The position numbers and the translations under genes are program-made. Below are positions 9,139 to 17,186 of a DNA stretch of 64,000 nucleotides, piece after piece. The notes below the pieces were generated by a model that was not told where the DNA came from, ran no database searches, and was given only the letters and a program-made list of their open reading frames with translations. Within the stretch, counting starts at the first letter, position 1. Each line of letters begins with the position of its first letter. Source of the stretch: JACMLD01 sp964245425 (GTDB taxonomy: Bacteria; Bacteroidota; Bacteroidia; Chitinophagales; Chitinophagaceae); contig CAXTMV010000002.1 in assembly GCA_964245425.1 (NCBI GenBank), forward strand, positions 20,444 through 84,443, read 5' to 3'.

Positions 9139-9432
9139 TTAGCCCGCGTAGCCAAGTCCGAATCCGCGAGACAGGCTAATAGGTTTTTTAGCAGGATGAT
9201 CGATGGGCTTGACGGTAATTTTCGGAACGGAATTGATTGGAATACCTGTAGGGCATTGTTTGCCGGTAGCCGTCAGCGCAAGGCCGTTTATAAAATCCTG
9301 TGCTGATGGAGGGGTGGTTTCTTTTGCCGCTTCCCCGCCCGCAGGCATCCGGTTGGATACAAAACCCGCCAGCGACGGCTGCAAGGCCAGCAGGCTGCCA
9401 TGAAACACCAGTATAAACATTAGCTTTTTCAT
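9139..9432 (-). CDS. Small secreted peptide B, paralogue of 8841-9062
   Basis: A 97-residue product with signal peptide MKKLMFILVFHGSLLALQPSLAG, a low-complexity middle (residues 28-55, Ala, Thr, Pro, Glu) and the same terminal region as peptide A: TVKPIDHPA then KKPISLSRGFGLGYAG. It also carries QCPTGIPINSVP where A has QYPIGLQMNAAP, so homology extends over about 40 residues, and the two arose by tandem duplication. The start ATG 9432 begins the signal peptide; a further ATG six codons upstream is possible. It leads a putative minus-strand operon (peptide B, peptide A, barrel protein) and is divergent from a histidine kinase at 9581. No family is recognised. Confidence 0.65.
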   Translation of the reverse strand: MKKLMFILVFHGSLLALQPSLAGFVSNRMPAGGEAAKETTPPSAQDFINGLALTATGKQCPTGIPINSVPKITVKPIDHPAKKPISLSRGFGLGYAG

Positions 9433-9580
9433 AATCGCAGGGTTTAGCATTTGGGGTATCGTAAAATTGCATTAGTTGTAGAAGTTGCGCAATAACGCAT
9501 TTGAGCTATTTTGCCGGCCCTGCCGTTTTGAAGCTTCCTTTGCCTGGAAACGGGATATTTTTTATATTTTAGGTATCGTA
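9433..9580. promoter_or_regulatory. Divergent promoter region between peptide genes and kinase
   Basis: This 148-base gap must carry the promoters for the peptide/barrel unit (leftward) and for the kinase gene (rightward). The ten-base word GGTATCGTAA occurs twice in the same orientation, at 9455-9464 and 9572-9581, close to each gene start. No clear TAnnTTTG box is present on either strand. A site for the adjacent LuxR-type regulator is plausible but not demonstrated. Confidence 0.4.
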
Positions 9581-11589
9581 ATGACAATGAACAATACATT
9601 CACCTGTCGCAGGCTGCTTTTCGTCTGCATCCTGTTTACCTGTATGGCCGGTACAGCCCAGACGCACCGGATAGACAGCCTGAAAAAATTGTTGTCGGCC
9701 CGGGCAGCAAAACCTGGCAGGCTGGAAACGCTGTTGAACCTCTGTGCTGAAAAAGCATCGCTCAACCCCGATTCGCTTTATAACTATGCGCTGGAAGCAA
9801 AAGAAATGGCAACTGCAACACACGATGCACTGAACACCTCACTGGCAGAATACTATATTGCGTTTCTGCTAAACAGCTGCGTTATGCCGGAACAGAAAAA
9901 GAGGTGTATGTTGATTTCTACCTGTTAAAGGCAAGGGCGCTTGATAACCTTACTAAGACAAAGGAAGCGCTCGACCTGCTTTACCCGCTTTTAGTGGAGG
10001 CGGAAAAACAGGGAGACATGCTGACGGAAATAAAAACAATCAATGTGATGGTGGCTGTTTTTGTGACCCTGGGCGATGACGAAGAAGCCCGTCGTTGGTG
10101 CCTGAAAGCATTGCAATTGTATCCGCCGGGCAATTCATTTGCTTACCGCGAAGCCTATAATGTCGCCTTGTCGAACAGCGGTCTTACCAGCCTTCATTTA
10201 TACGAGTCGGGCGGCGATAAAAAAATGCTTGATTCCGCCGCTTATTATACGGACTTATCCATCAGCGTTAGCCGTAGCAATGAGTTGCTGGGTGGTGTTG
10301 CTTATGCCCTGGGCCTTAAGGGTACCATGCTGGGTTTTGACAATNNNNNNNNNNAAAAAACGGAAGGCGAGCAATTACTGCTGGAAAGCCTGGCTACCTA
10401 CCGCCAGATGGGCAATATGTATTATATCATTAACGCGATGTCTGTACTGGGAAATTTTTATGCCATTACCAACCAACCGGAGAAAGGCATTGCCATCTGC
10501 AAGGAAGGTATTGAGCTCAGTAAGAAATACGTGTTCAATATATTCCTGTACCAAAACCTGGCTGCCAATTACAAACTGGCCGGCAATTATAAATTGTTTG
10601 GCGAAACGATGGAACAATTGTCTGTTATAAAAGATTCGCTGCACCAGAAAAATTCAGCCAAGGCCTTGTCGGAGGTGCAGACCCGTTATGAAATGCAGAA
10701 AAAAGAAAATACCATCATCCAGCAAAAATATGCGCTGGCAAAAAGGAATTACCTGGCTTACGGATCGGTAGGCCTGTTATTGGTAGGCAGCATTTTTTCC
10801 TTTATCCTGTTCCAGATAAACCGGAAAAAACAACAACTGAAATTGCAAATGATCAAGGAAGAAGAAAAAAGGCGAAGCGAAATTGCGGTAACCACTGCCG
10901 GGGAAAATGAACGCCGGCGCATTGCAGCGGAACTGCATGACAACCTCGGCGGTCAACTTAGTTATATCAGCAGTAATATGGATTTCATTATCGATGCGCC
11001 CGCGCAGCTGACCGAAGAGGAAAAGAAAAGACACCTGTACAAGGTTAATGAAACGGCAAAAAGTACCATTGCCGATTTGCGGGAAAGCATCTGGGCGTTA
11101 AAGAAACAGCAGGTTGAAATTGATGAACTGGCCGATAAGTTGAAATTGTACGCGCAAAACCAGCTGTCGCACCGTGCCCAGATGCAGCTGGCCGTACACG
11201 AAAACATCCGGCACAAATCAATACTTTCTTCTGCAGAAGCATTGCATGTATTTCGCATTTTCCAGGAAGCCATTAACAATGCCCTCAAATATTCAGGGGC
11301 TTCAGACATCACTTTATCTATACAAACCGATGAAGACTTTTTATACCAGGTTTTGCTGGAAGACAATGGCAAAGGGTTTAACCCGGGGATAGCCTACCCG
11401 GATCATTATGGGCTTGAAAACATGCGGGAAAGGGCCAAAGACATCCAGGCTACGCTGGAGCTGACCAGTGAGTTGAATAAAGGAACACAGGTGTTGCTGT
11501 CAAAAAGCAGCGTGCCTGTTACAGCTGCCGTTTCAACCGCCGAAAACGGAACGGGCGCTGTACTGCCGGCCGGAAGCAAAAAGGCATAA
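9581..11589 (+). CDS. TPR sensor histidine kinase (HisKA_3), frameshifted and gapped
   Basis: A membrane kinase of the NarX/LytS-like HisKA_3 group. A signal peptide (ending AGTAQ) precedes periplasmic TPR-like helices, one membrane helix (YLAYGSVGLLLVGSIFSFIL, read at about 10750-10810), the phosphoacceptor box ELHDNLGGQLS near 10930-10960 with its His, and an HATPase domain with EAINNALKYSG, DNGKGFNPG and GLENMRERA. The first 110 codons run in one frame and the rest in another: the shift falls at about 9865-9895 and restoring one base there (for example a C after 9880) joins NSC to RYAGTEKEVYVDF. A run of ten N at 10345 lies in the TPR part. Whether the shift is real or an assembly error is unknown. 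The LuxR-type regulator follows 55 bases downstream and is the obvious partner. Confidence 0.8.
10345..10354. other. Assembly gap (ten N)
   Basis: Ten undetermined bases inside the TPR region of the kinase gene. The frame read before the gap resumes correctly after it when ten bases are counted, but the true gap length may differ. Confidence 0.95.
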
Positions 11590-11644
11590 TAACACAAATG
11601 AGGTATTGTAGTATCATCCGGGAAAAAGCAATTTGCAGTATATT

Positions 11645-12316
11645 ATGAAAATTCCCATTGCCATTGTAGACGACAAATCGCAGAACAGGGCATCTCTGTG
11701 CGAGCAGATCAAGTATTCCAATGATATTGAAGTGCTTTTTACCGCCGCCAACGGCATACAGTTCCTGGAAAGAATGAAAGAACTGGTCACCACTGTATTT
11801 CCGCTGGTGGTACTGATGGATATAGAAATGCCGGAAATGGATGGCATACAGACCGTACAATACGCCCATGCGCTTTATCCGGAGATAAAATTCCTGATGC
11901 TGACCGTTTTTGACGATGACGATAAAATATTTGAAGCCATTAAAGCCGGTGCCTGCGGCTATTTGCTGAAAGACGAAAAAATTTCGGTGATCACGGATTA
12001 TATCAAGCAGCTGGTAGAAATTGGTGGCGTGCCCATGAGCCCGCGCATTGCCCGCAAGGCCATGGATCTTTTAATGAAGGCTTCTATTCCGGAACAAGTT
12101 GCAACCGCGGCCTCGGGCAGCCTGTTATATGAATTGTCTAAGAGAGAGTCGGAAGTGTTGAAATTACTGGTAGACGGGCTCGACTACCGGAACATTGCAG
12201 AAAAATTATTCCTGAGTTCCCATACGGTACGCAAGCATATTGCCAATATCTACGAGAAACTACATGTCAGCTCAAAAGCCCAGGCCATAAAAATCGCCAC
12301 CAGCAGCCGGTTATAG
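11645..12316 (+). CDS. LuxR/NarL-family response regulator
   Basis: A 223-residue DNA-binding regulator. The receiver domain has the acidic pair DD (9-10), phosphoacceptor Asp59 in VVLMDIEMPEMDG, Thr in LTVFDD and the conserved Lys in YLLKDE. The C-terminal LuxR helix-turn-helix reads LSKRESEVLKLLVDGLDY then HTVRKHIANIYEKL. It follows the kinase at 9581-11589 by 55 bases and surely forms a two-component pair with it. ATG 11645 gives the standard receiver N-terminus MKIPIAIVDD; a TTG four codons earlier is less likely. Its stop is only two bases from the stop of the convergent Rrf2 gene. The nearest candidate target is the divergent peptide operon (inference). Confidence 0.93.
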   Translation: MKIPIAIVDDKSQNRASLCEQIKYSNDIEVLFTAANGIQFLERMKELVTTVFPLVVLMDIEMPEMDGIQTVQYAHALYPEIKFLMLTVFDDDDKIFEAIKAGACGYLLKDEKISVITDYIKQLVEIGGVPMSPRIARKAMDLLMKASIPEQVATAASGSLLYELSKRESEVLKLLVDGLDYRNIAEKLFLSSHTVRKHIANIYEKLHVSSKAQAIKIATSSRL

Positions 12317-12318
12317 TG

Positions 12319-12777
12319 TTATGGCTGTTCAAGCAGGCGGTTCAAAAAATTAGCCGGTTGTTTTTCAGGGCTGGCCAGTTCATGCAATGTTATTTTATCA
12401 AGCAACTGGTCTACCGTAAACTGGATCATTTGCCAGAGAGAACGCGCAGAACAATCAACTGAATTGGTGCACAGCTTCAGCGAACCGGCATGCTGGCCGC
12501 AAAAATCCTGGTCGAACAATACGCCGCCCAATACTTTCAGCACTTCCTTAATACCGATCTCCCGGGCTGGCTTGGCCAGCATATAACCACCTTTGAGCCC
12601 GGGCGTACTATTGATAAATCCGCCCATCCGCAGAATACGGGTCAGCTTGGCCACATAGTGACTGCTCAGGCCTTCCGTTTCGCTTAGCTGGGGAATACTG
12701 AGGCCTGCTGAATCCCTGCATCCTGCTATGCGGATCAGGATACGCAGACCATATTCTTCCTGTGCGGTTATTTTCAT
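12319..12777 (-). CDS. Rrf2-family regulator, IscR/SufR-like, last gene of the suf operon
   Basis: A 152-residue winged-helix regulator. The N-terminus MKITAQEEYGLRILIRIA and the recognition helix region SSHYVAKLTRILRMGGF followed by GLKGGY are typical Rrf2. Three cysteines, Cys93, Cys103 and Cys109, sit in the loop where IscR-type members bind an Fe-S cluster, so it likely senses cluster supply. It lies 17 bases behind the DUF59 gene in the suf operon, so an autoregulatory feedback on the operon is the natural reading (inference). In many bacteria the regulator gene leads the operon; here it ends it. The C-terminus runs to the convergent response regulator stop. Confidence 0.9.
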   Translation of the reverse strand: MKITAQEEYGLRILIRIAGCRDSAGLSIPQLSETEGLSSHYVAKLTRILRMGGFINSTPGLKGGYMLAKPAREIGIKEVLKVLGGVLFDQDFCGQHAGSLKLCTNSVDCSARSLWQMIQFTVDQLLDKITLHELASPEKQPANFLNRLLEQP

Positions 12778-12794
12778 AAATAATTTTTAGTCAT

Positions 12795-13106
12795 TTACAG
12801 GTATCCCAGTTCCAATTGTGCGGCTTCCGACATCATGCTTTTGTTCCAGGCGGGGGTCCAGGTTACCGATACGTATACATCATGCACTCCTTCAATGGCC
12901 CTCACTTTCTGATCCACTTCCACCGGTATCGATTGTGCTGCCGGGCAGGCTGGCGAAGTAAGCGTCATGACAATCTGCACATTGTTAACCGGCAAAATAT
13001 CGATCTCGTAAATAAGGCCCAGTTCATAAATATTGACCGGTATTTCCGGATCAAAAATGTTCTGAAGACATTCAATTATTTTTTCTTTCAATTCTGCTGT
13101 TTCCAT
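12795..13106 (-). CDS. DUF59 / MIP18-type Fe-S assembly protein (SufT-like)
   Basis: A 103-residue DUF59 protein: FDPEIPVNIYELGLIYEI (18-35), LTSPACPAA with the conserved Cys54, and the closing VTWTPAWNKSMMSEAA region. DUF59 proteins, including SufT and the MIP18/CIA2 group, assist maturation or transfer of Fe-S clusters. The gene sits three bases from the sufE stop, within the suf operon, which supports that role. Stand-alone DUF59 domains of this length are usual in Bacteroidota suf operons. Exact step in cluster transfer is not known from sequence. Confidence 0.9.
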   Translation of the reverse strand: METAELKEKIIECLQNIFDPEIPVNIYELGLIYEIDILPVNNVQIVMTLTSPACPAAQSIPVEVDQKVRAIEGVHDVYVSVTWTPAWNKSMMSEAAQLELGYL

Positions 13107-13109
13107 AAC

Positions 13110-13559
13110 TTATGCGTTTGCAGGGTTCTTTATTTTATAGGCCAGTGCATAGTTTTTCATCTGTTTCACCATGGCCAGTAACCCGTTTGAACGGGTTTGT
13201 GCCAGGGCAGTGCGCATTCCGATCTCATTTATAAAATCGAGCCGGGCTTCGATGATCTCATCAGGCGTTCTGCCAGACAATACCCGTATCAGCATACTGA
13301 TAAGCCCTTTTGTGATAACAGAATTGCTGTCGGCTTTAAAAAAGACCTTGCCATCGGTAAAATCAGCCGCCAGCCATACGGTAGACTGGCAACCTTTTAT
13401 TATGTTCTCGGCTTTCTTATACTGGTCATCGAGTGCAGGCAATCTTTTTCCCATATCAATAATAAATTCATACTTCTCATTTTCGCCCCAGGCATCAAGA
13501 AGCTCAAATTCACCTGTAATTTCCTTTTCTACTTCTGCTATGGTTAATGCTGCACTCAT
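13110..13559 (-). CDS. sufE: SufE sulfur acceptor
   Basis: A 149-residue SufE protein. It takes the persulfide sulfur from SufS and raises its activity. The acceptor Cys57 is in the family motif IIKGCQSTVWL, and the later SGRTPDEI and RSNGLLAMV segments match SufE. The ATG at 13559 (MSAALTIAEVEKEI) gives the usual length; a GTG-started extension of twelve residues overlaps sufS and is unlikely. The start lies one base behind the sufS stop, so the two are translationally coupled. Confidence 0.95.
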   Translation of the reverse strand: MSAALTIAEVEKEITGEFELLDAWGENEKYEFIIDMGKRLPALDDQYKKAENIIKGCQSTVWLAADFTDGKVFFKADSNSVITKGLISMLIRVLSGRTPDEIIEARLDFINEIGMRTALAQTRSNGLLAMVKQMKNYALAYKIKNPANA

Positions 13560-13560
13560 T

Positions 13561-14805
13561 TTACAATAACATTTTAATGGCTTTGTGCAAACCATTCACC
13601 AGCGCATCCACTTCTTCTATTGTATTGTAGACAGCGAATGAAGCCCTGGTGGTGCCATCTATGCCGTAGCGGTCCATTAAAGGTTGCGCGCAATGATGGC
13701 CTGTACGAACCGCAATGCCCCTGTTGTCGAGCAGCATGCCGATATCCTGGGAGTGTACTTTGTCTATGACAAAAGATACCAGGCTTGTTTTCTTTTTTGC
13801 GTTGCCGATAATGGTTAGACCGGGCACCTGTTGAAGCGCTGCCGTTGCGTAATGTAACAGTTCATCCTCGTGTCGGCTCACCTGTTCTTTGCCCAGCTGG
13901 TTTACAAAATCAATAGCTGTTTTAAAAGCAATGGTATCCGCGATATTGGGCGTGCCGGCCTCGTATTTATAAGGCAGGTCGGCATACGTGGTTTTACCAA
14001 AGCTCACTTCCCTGATCATTTCACCACCACCCTGGAATACCGGCATTGATTCAAGCAGGTGGCGCTTGCCGTACAGGACGCCCACCCCCGTTGGACCGTA
14101 TAACTTATGCGCAGAAAACGCAAAGAAATCGGCATCCATCTCCTGCACGTCAATGGGCAGGTGCACGGCAGACTGCGCGCCGTCTACCAGCACCAATGCG
14201 CCGGTTCTGTGTGCGGCGGCAATCATTTCCTTTACCGGGTTGATGGTGCCCATTGCATTAGACACCTGCACAACAGATACCAGTTTTGTTTTGGGGCCCA
14301 GTAATTTTTCATATTCCTCCATCAGCAATTCCCCGTCGTCATTAATGGGGATCACTTTTAATACAGCGCCTTTTTCTTCGCACAAAATCTGCCAGGGAAC
14401 AATATTGGAATGGTGTTCCATGGTAGAAATAATGATCTCGTCGCCGGCGCTGATATGCTGACGGCCCCAGGTATACGCCACCAGGTTGATACTTTCCGTT
14501 GTACCGCGGGTAAAAATGACCTCTTCCGTGCCGGCAGCATTGATAAACTGTTGTACGGCACCGCGGGTGGCTTCAAAAGCTGCCGTGGCTTCTTCTGCCA
14601 GGGTATGAATACCGCGGTGAATATTTGCATTATAGCCCGAGTAATAACTGGTCAGCGCATCAATAACTACCTGTGGTTTCTGCGAAGTGGCTGCATTGTC
14701 AAGGTATACCAGCGGCATCCCTTTTACCAGGCGGCGCAGTATGGGGAATTGCCCGCGGAGGGCGTCTATATCAAGTTCATGTTGTATGGCTTCCGTAGCG
14801 GTCAT
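13561..14805 (-). CDS. sufS: SufS cysteine desulfurase
   Basis: A 414-residue group II cysteine desulfurase, dependent on pyridoxal phosphate, releasing sulfur from cysteine for Fe-S assembly. The cofactor lysine is Lys234 in FSAHKLYGPTG, preceded by VDGAQSAVH, and the persulfide-bearing Cys372 lies in RTGHHCAQP, the group II arrangement. N-terminal LDNAATSQKP and NIHRGIHTLAE are also typical. The start overlaps the sufD stop by four bases. It works with SufE next to it. Full length, no anomalies. Confidence 0.96.
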   Translation of the reverse strand: MTATEAIQHELDIDALRGQFPILRRLVKGMPLVYLDNAATSQKPQVVIDALTSYYSGYNANIHRGIHTLAEEATAAFEATRGAVQQFINAAGTEEVIFTRGTTESINLVAYTWGRQHISAGDEIIISTMEHHSNIVPWQILCEEKGAVLKVIPINDDGELLMEEYEKLLGPKTKLVSVVQVSNAMGTINPVKEMIAAAHRTGALVLVDGAQSAVHLPIDVQEMDADFFAFSAHKLYGPTGVGVLYGKRHLLESMPVFQGGGEMIREVSFGKTTYADLPYKYEAGTPNIADTIAFKTAIDFVNQLGKEQVSRHEDELLHYATAALQQVPGLTIIGNAKKKTSLVSFVIDKVHSQDIGMLLDNRGIAVRTGHHCAQPLMDRYGIDGTTRASFAVYNTIEEVDALVNGLHKAIKMLL

Positions 14806-16109
14806 GATATATTAAAGTCTAAACGTTCTGAAATCAGCTGGTTAACATATTCCCTTATCTGCACAGGTTTGATGTGTTCCAGTATATCAACAGCAAAGGC
14901 ATGTACCAGCAATGATCGCGCAATGGTTTCATTGATACCTCTCGACTGCAGATAGAACAAACCTTCTTCATTCAGCCGGCCAATGGTGCAACCGTGCGAG
15001 CATTTCACATCGTCGGCAAAGATCTCCAGCTGGGGTTTGGTATTCACAGATGCATCTGCCGACAGCAGGATATTCTTGTTAGACTGATAGGCATTTGTTT
15101 TCTGCGCCTGTGGTTGTACAAATATCTTACCGTTGAAAACGGCTGTGGCTTTATCGTTTATAATACCCTTGTACAATTCGTTACTCAGGCAGTGCGGTTT
15201 TACATTGTCTACCACGGTATGGTTGTCTACATGTGTATTCCCCTGCTGAAAATACAGGCCATACAAATGCGCTTCACAGTATTCTGCTTCCAGTACCACA
15301 TTCAGGTTATTCCGAACGATTCCGCCATTTAGTGAAATGGTTACAACATGCGTATAACTTTTGCCGGTCTGGCGGATATGTGTTGTACTCACCTGGCTGG
15401 TGCTGGGTGCATCGTTCTGTATTTTATAGAACTCAAGCAGGGCATCTTTCTCCACTACTATTTCCATTACCTGGTTCGTAAAACTTTCTGCCGACCCGAT
15501 GGTAAAAAAAGTCTCCATCAGCTGCACCTGTGCGTTCTCTGCAATATGAATCAGGCTGCGGGGTTGAGAGAACACATTTCCTGCATCCGCATCTGAAACA
15601 TGATAAATATAAACGGGATGCTCCGGCACCTGTCCTTTTTTTACATGCATAAATAAGCCGCCCTGTACAAAAGCGGTATTCAATGCATTGATACCATCTT
15701 GAAGGTATTTTGCACTGTGGCCCAGGTTGGCCGCAACAATGGCGGCATATTCGGATTGCGCCGCCTCTTCCAGGGGCAGTATCACCAGCGAGGCTGAACG
15801 GACAACGGAATGTTCAAACGAAAATCGTCCATTTATAAAAAACAATTCGTTGGCCTGGTCATGACCGGGCAGGCGCAGGGCGGCCAGTTGGGCTGCGCTA
15901 AGGGTTTTGGCAGCTGTATGGCCGGCAAAGAAATAGTCTTTGTTAAAGAGCCCGCCAATCCGTGTATACCGCCATTCTTCATTTTTTGAATTGGGAATAC
16001 CCAGCCGGTCGAAATTGCTGAAACCCTGCTGCCGCAAGACTTCCAAGCCATCAACCTGATCTGTTTTTTGTTGCCGGCTAAACTGTTCTTTGATATATGC
16101 TGTGTCCAT
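14802..16109 (-). CDS. sufD: SufD, Fe-S scaffold complex subunit
   Basis: A 435-residue SufD of the SufBC2D scaffold. The C-terminal half has the right-handed parallel beta-helix typical of SufB/SufD with the motifs KIFVQPQAQKTNAYQSN, LLSADASVNTKPQLEIFADDVKCSHG and GRLNEEGLFYLQSRGI. The conserved His after CSHG is present. It follows sufC with a 232-base gap, the largest in the operon, and overlaps sufS by four bases. The N-terminal 130 residues are helical and poorly conserved, as expected. Confidence 0.95.
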   Translation of the reverse strand: MDTAYIKEQFSRQQKTDQVDGLEVLRQQGFSNFDRLGIPNSKNEEWRYTRIGGLFNKDYFFAGHTAAKTLSAAQLAALRLPGHDQANELFFINGRFSFEHSVVRSASLVILPLEEAAQSEYAAIVAANLGHSAKYLQDGINALNTAFVQGGLFMHVKKGQVPEHPVYIYHVSDADAGNVFSQPRSLIHIAENAQVQLMETFFTIGSAESFTNQVMEIVVEKDALLEFYKIQNDAPSTSQVSTTHIRQTGKSYTHVVTISLNGGIVRNNLNVVLEAEYCEAHLYGLYFQQGNTHVDNHTVVDNVKPHCLSNELYKGIINDKATAVFNGKIFVQPQAQKTNAYQSNKNILLSADASVNTKPQLEIFADDVKCSHGCTIGRLNEEGLFYLQSRGINETIARSLLVHAFAVDILEHIKPVQIREYVNQLISERLDFNIS

Positions 16110-16341
16110 GTTGTGTATTTGGGGCTAAGAGAACAAAGAGAAAAGAGTTTATTCTTCGCTTTTTTTTCTTTCAGCCTGCTAATTTATTTTTTCGCAAGAG
16201 ATGGCGGCGTTAACAGCGTGTACCGTATATTTTTCTGATTTGGATCGCCTTTACTGAACATTCGTTTTTCGCTGTTTACACTGTTAGCGCTGTGCAACAT
16301 CTATTATGTATGGCAAGTTCCTTTCCTCTTTGTTCCCTTCA

Positions 16342-17112
16342 CTACGCTTCTTCGCCTACGTTTACTTCACTCTTGATGAAATCGTATCCTCTTTCTTCCA
16401 GCTCAAAGGCCAGTTCTTTGGTACCAGACCGTACAATGCGGCCATTGTACAGTACGTGTACAAAATCAGGTACTATATAGTCGAGCAGGCGCTGGTAGTG
16501 CGTAACCAGCAATACAGCGTTGTCTTTGTTGCGTAATTTGTTCACCCCGCCTGCCACAATCCGGATGGCATCGATATCGAGGCCAGAGTCCGTTTCATCC
16601 AGTATCGCCAGTTTGGGTTGCAGCATGGCCATCTGGAAAATCTCGTTACGCTTTTTTTCGCCACCGGAAAAACCTTCATTCAACGGCCGGCTCAATAGGG
16701 ACTGATCGATGTTCATCAGGGCCATTTTCTCTTTCATCAGTTTCAGAAAAGAAACGGCGTCGAGCGATGGCTCTCCCCGGTATTTTCTCACTTCGTTCAC
16801 GGCTGTTTTAATAAAATTGGTGGTGCTGAGACCTGGTATTTCTACCGGGTATTGGAAACCAAGAAACAGGCCTTCGCCTGCCCTTTTTTCAGGCGATAGC
16901 TCCAATAGGTCTTTGCCCAGGAAATCAACCGTTCCCTCTGTAACGGTATAATTGGTTTTCCCGGCCAATACAGATGCCAGGGTGCTTTTACCGGAACCAT
17001 TCGGTCCCATGATGGCATGCACTTCGCCCGGCTTTATTTCAAGATTGATTCCTTTTAATATCTGTTTCTCTTCAATGCCTGCGTGTAAATTCTGAATGGT
17101 CAACATTTGCAT
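16342..17112 (-). CDS. sufC: SufC, Fe-S assembly ATPase
   Basis: A 256-residue ABC-type ATPase that drives the SufBCD scaffold. The Walker A motif GPNGSGKST is at 36-44, the signature SGGEKKRNEI begins at 149 and Walker B LAILDETDSGLD at 168-179. The SufC-specific ETDSGLDIDA replaces the usual EPT form of transporters. There is no membrane partner, consistent with its soluble role. It lies 74 bases behind sufB. Confidence 0.96.
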   Translation of the reverse strand: MQMLTIQNLHAGIEEKQILKGINLEIKPGEVHAIMGPNGSGKSTLASVLAGKTNYTVTEGTVDFLGKDLLELSPEKRAGEGLFLGFQYPVEIPGLSTTNFIKTAVNEVRKYRGEPSLDAVSFLKLMKEKMALMNIDQSLLSRPLNEGFSGGEKKRNEIFQMAMLQPKLAILDETDSGLDIDAIRIVAGGVNKLRNKDNAVLLVTHYQRLLDYIVPDFVHVLYNGRIVRSGTKELAFELEERGYDFIKSEVNVGEEA

Positions 17113-17186
17113 ATCTGTTTAATACTTACTTATTAATTTCTATCCGATGGCGTGGCCTTACTGACAACCTATCATTTAGCACTTCT

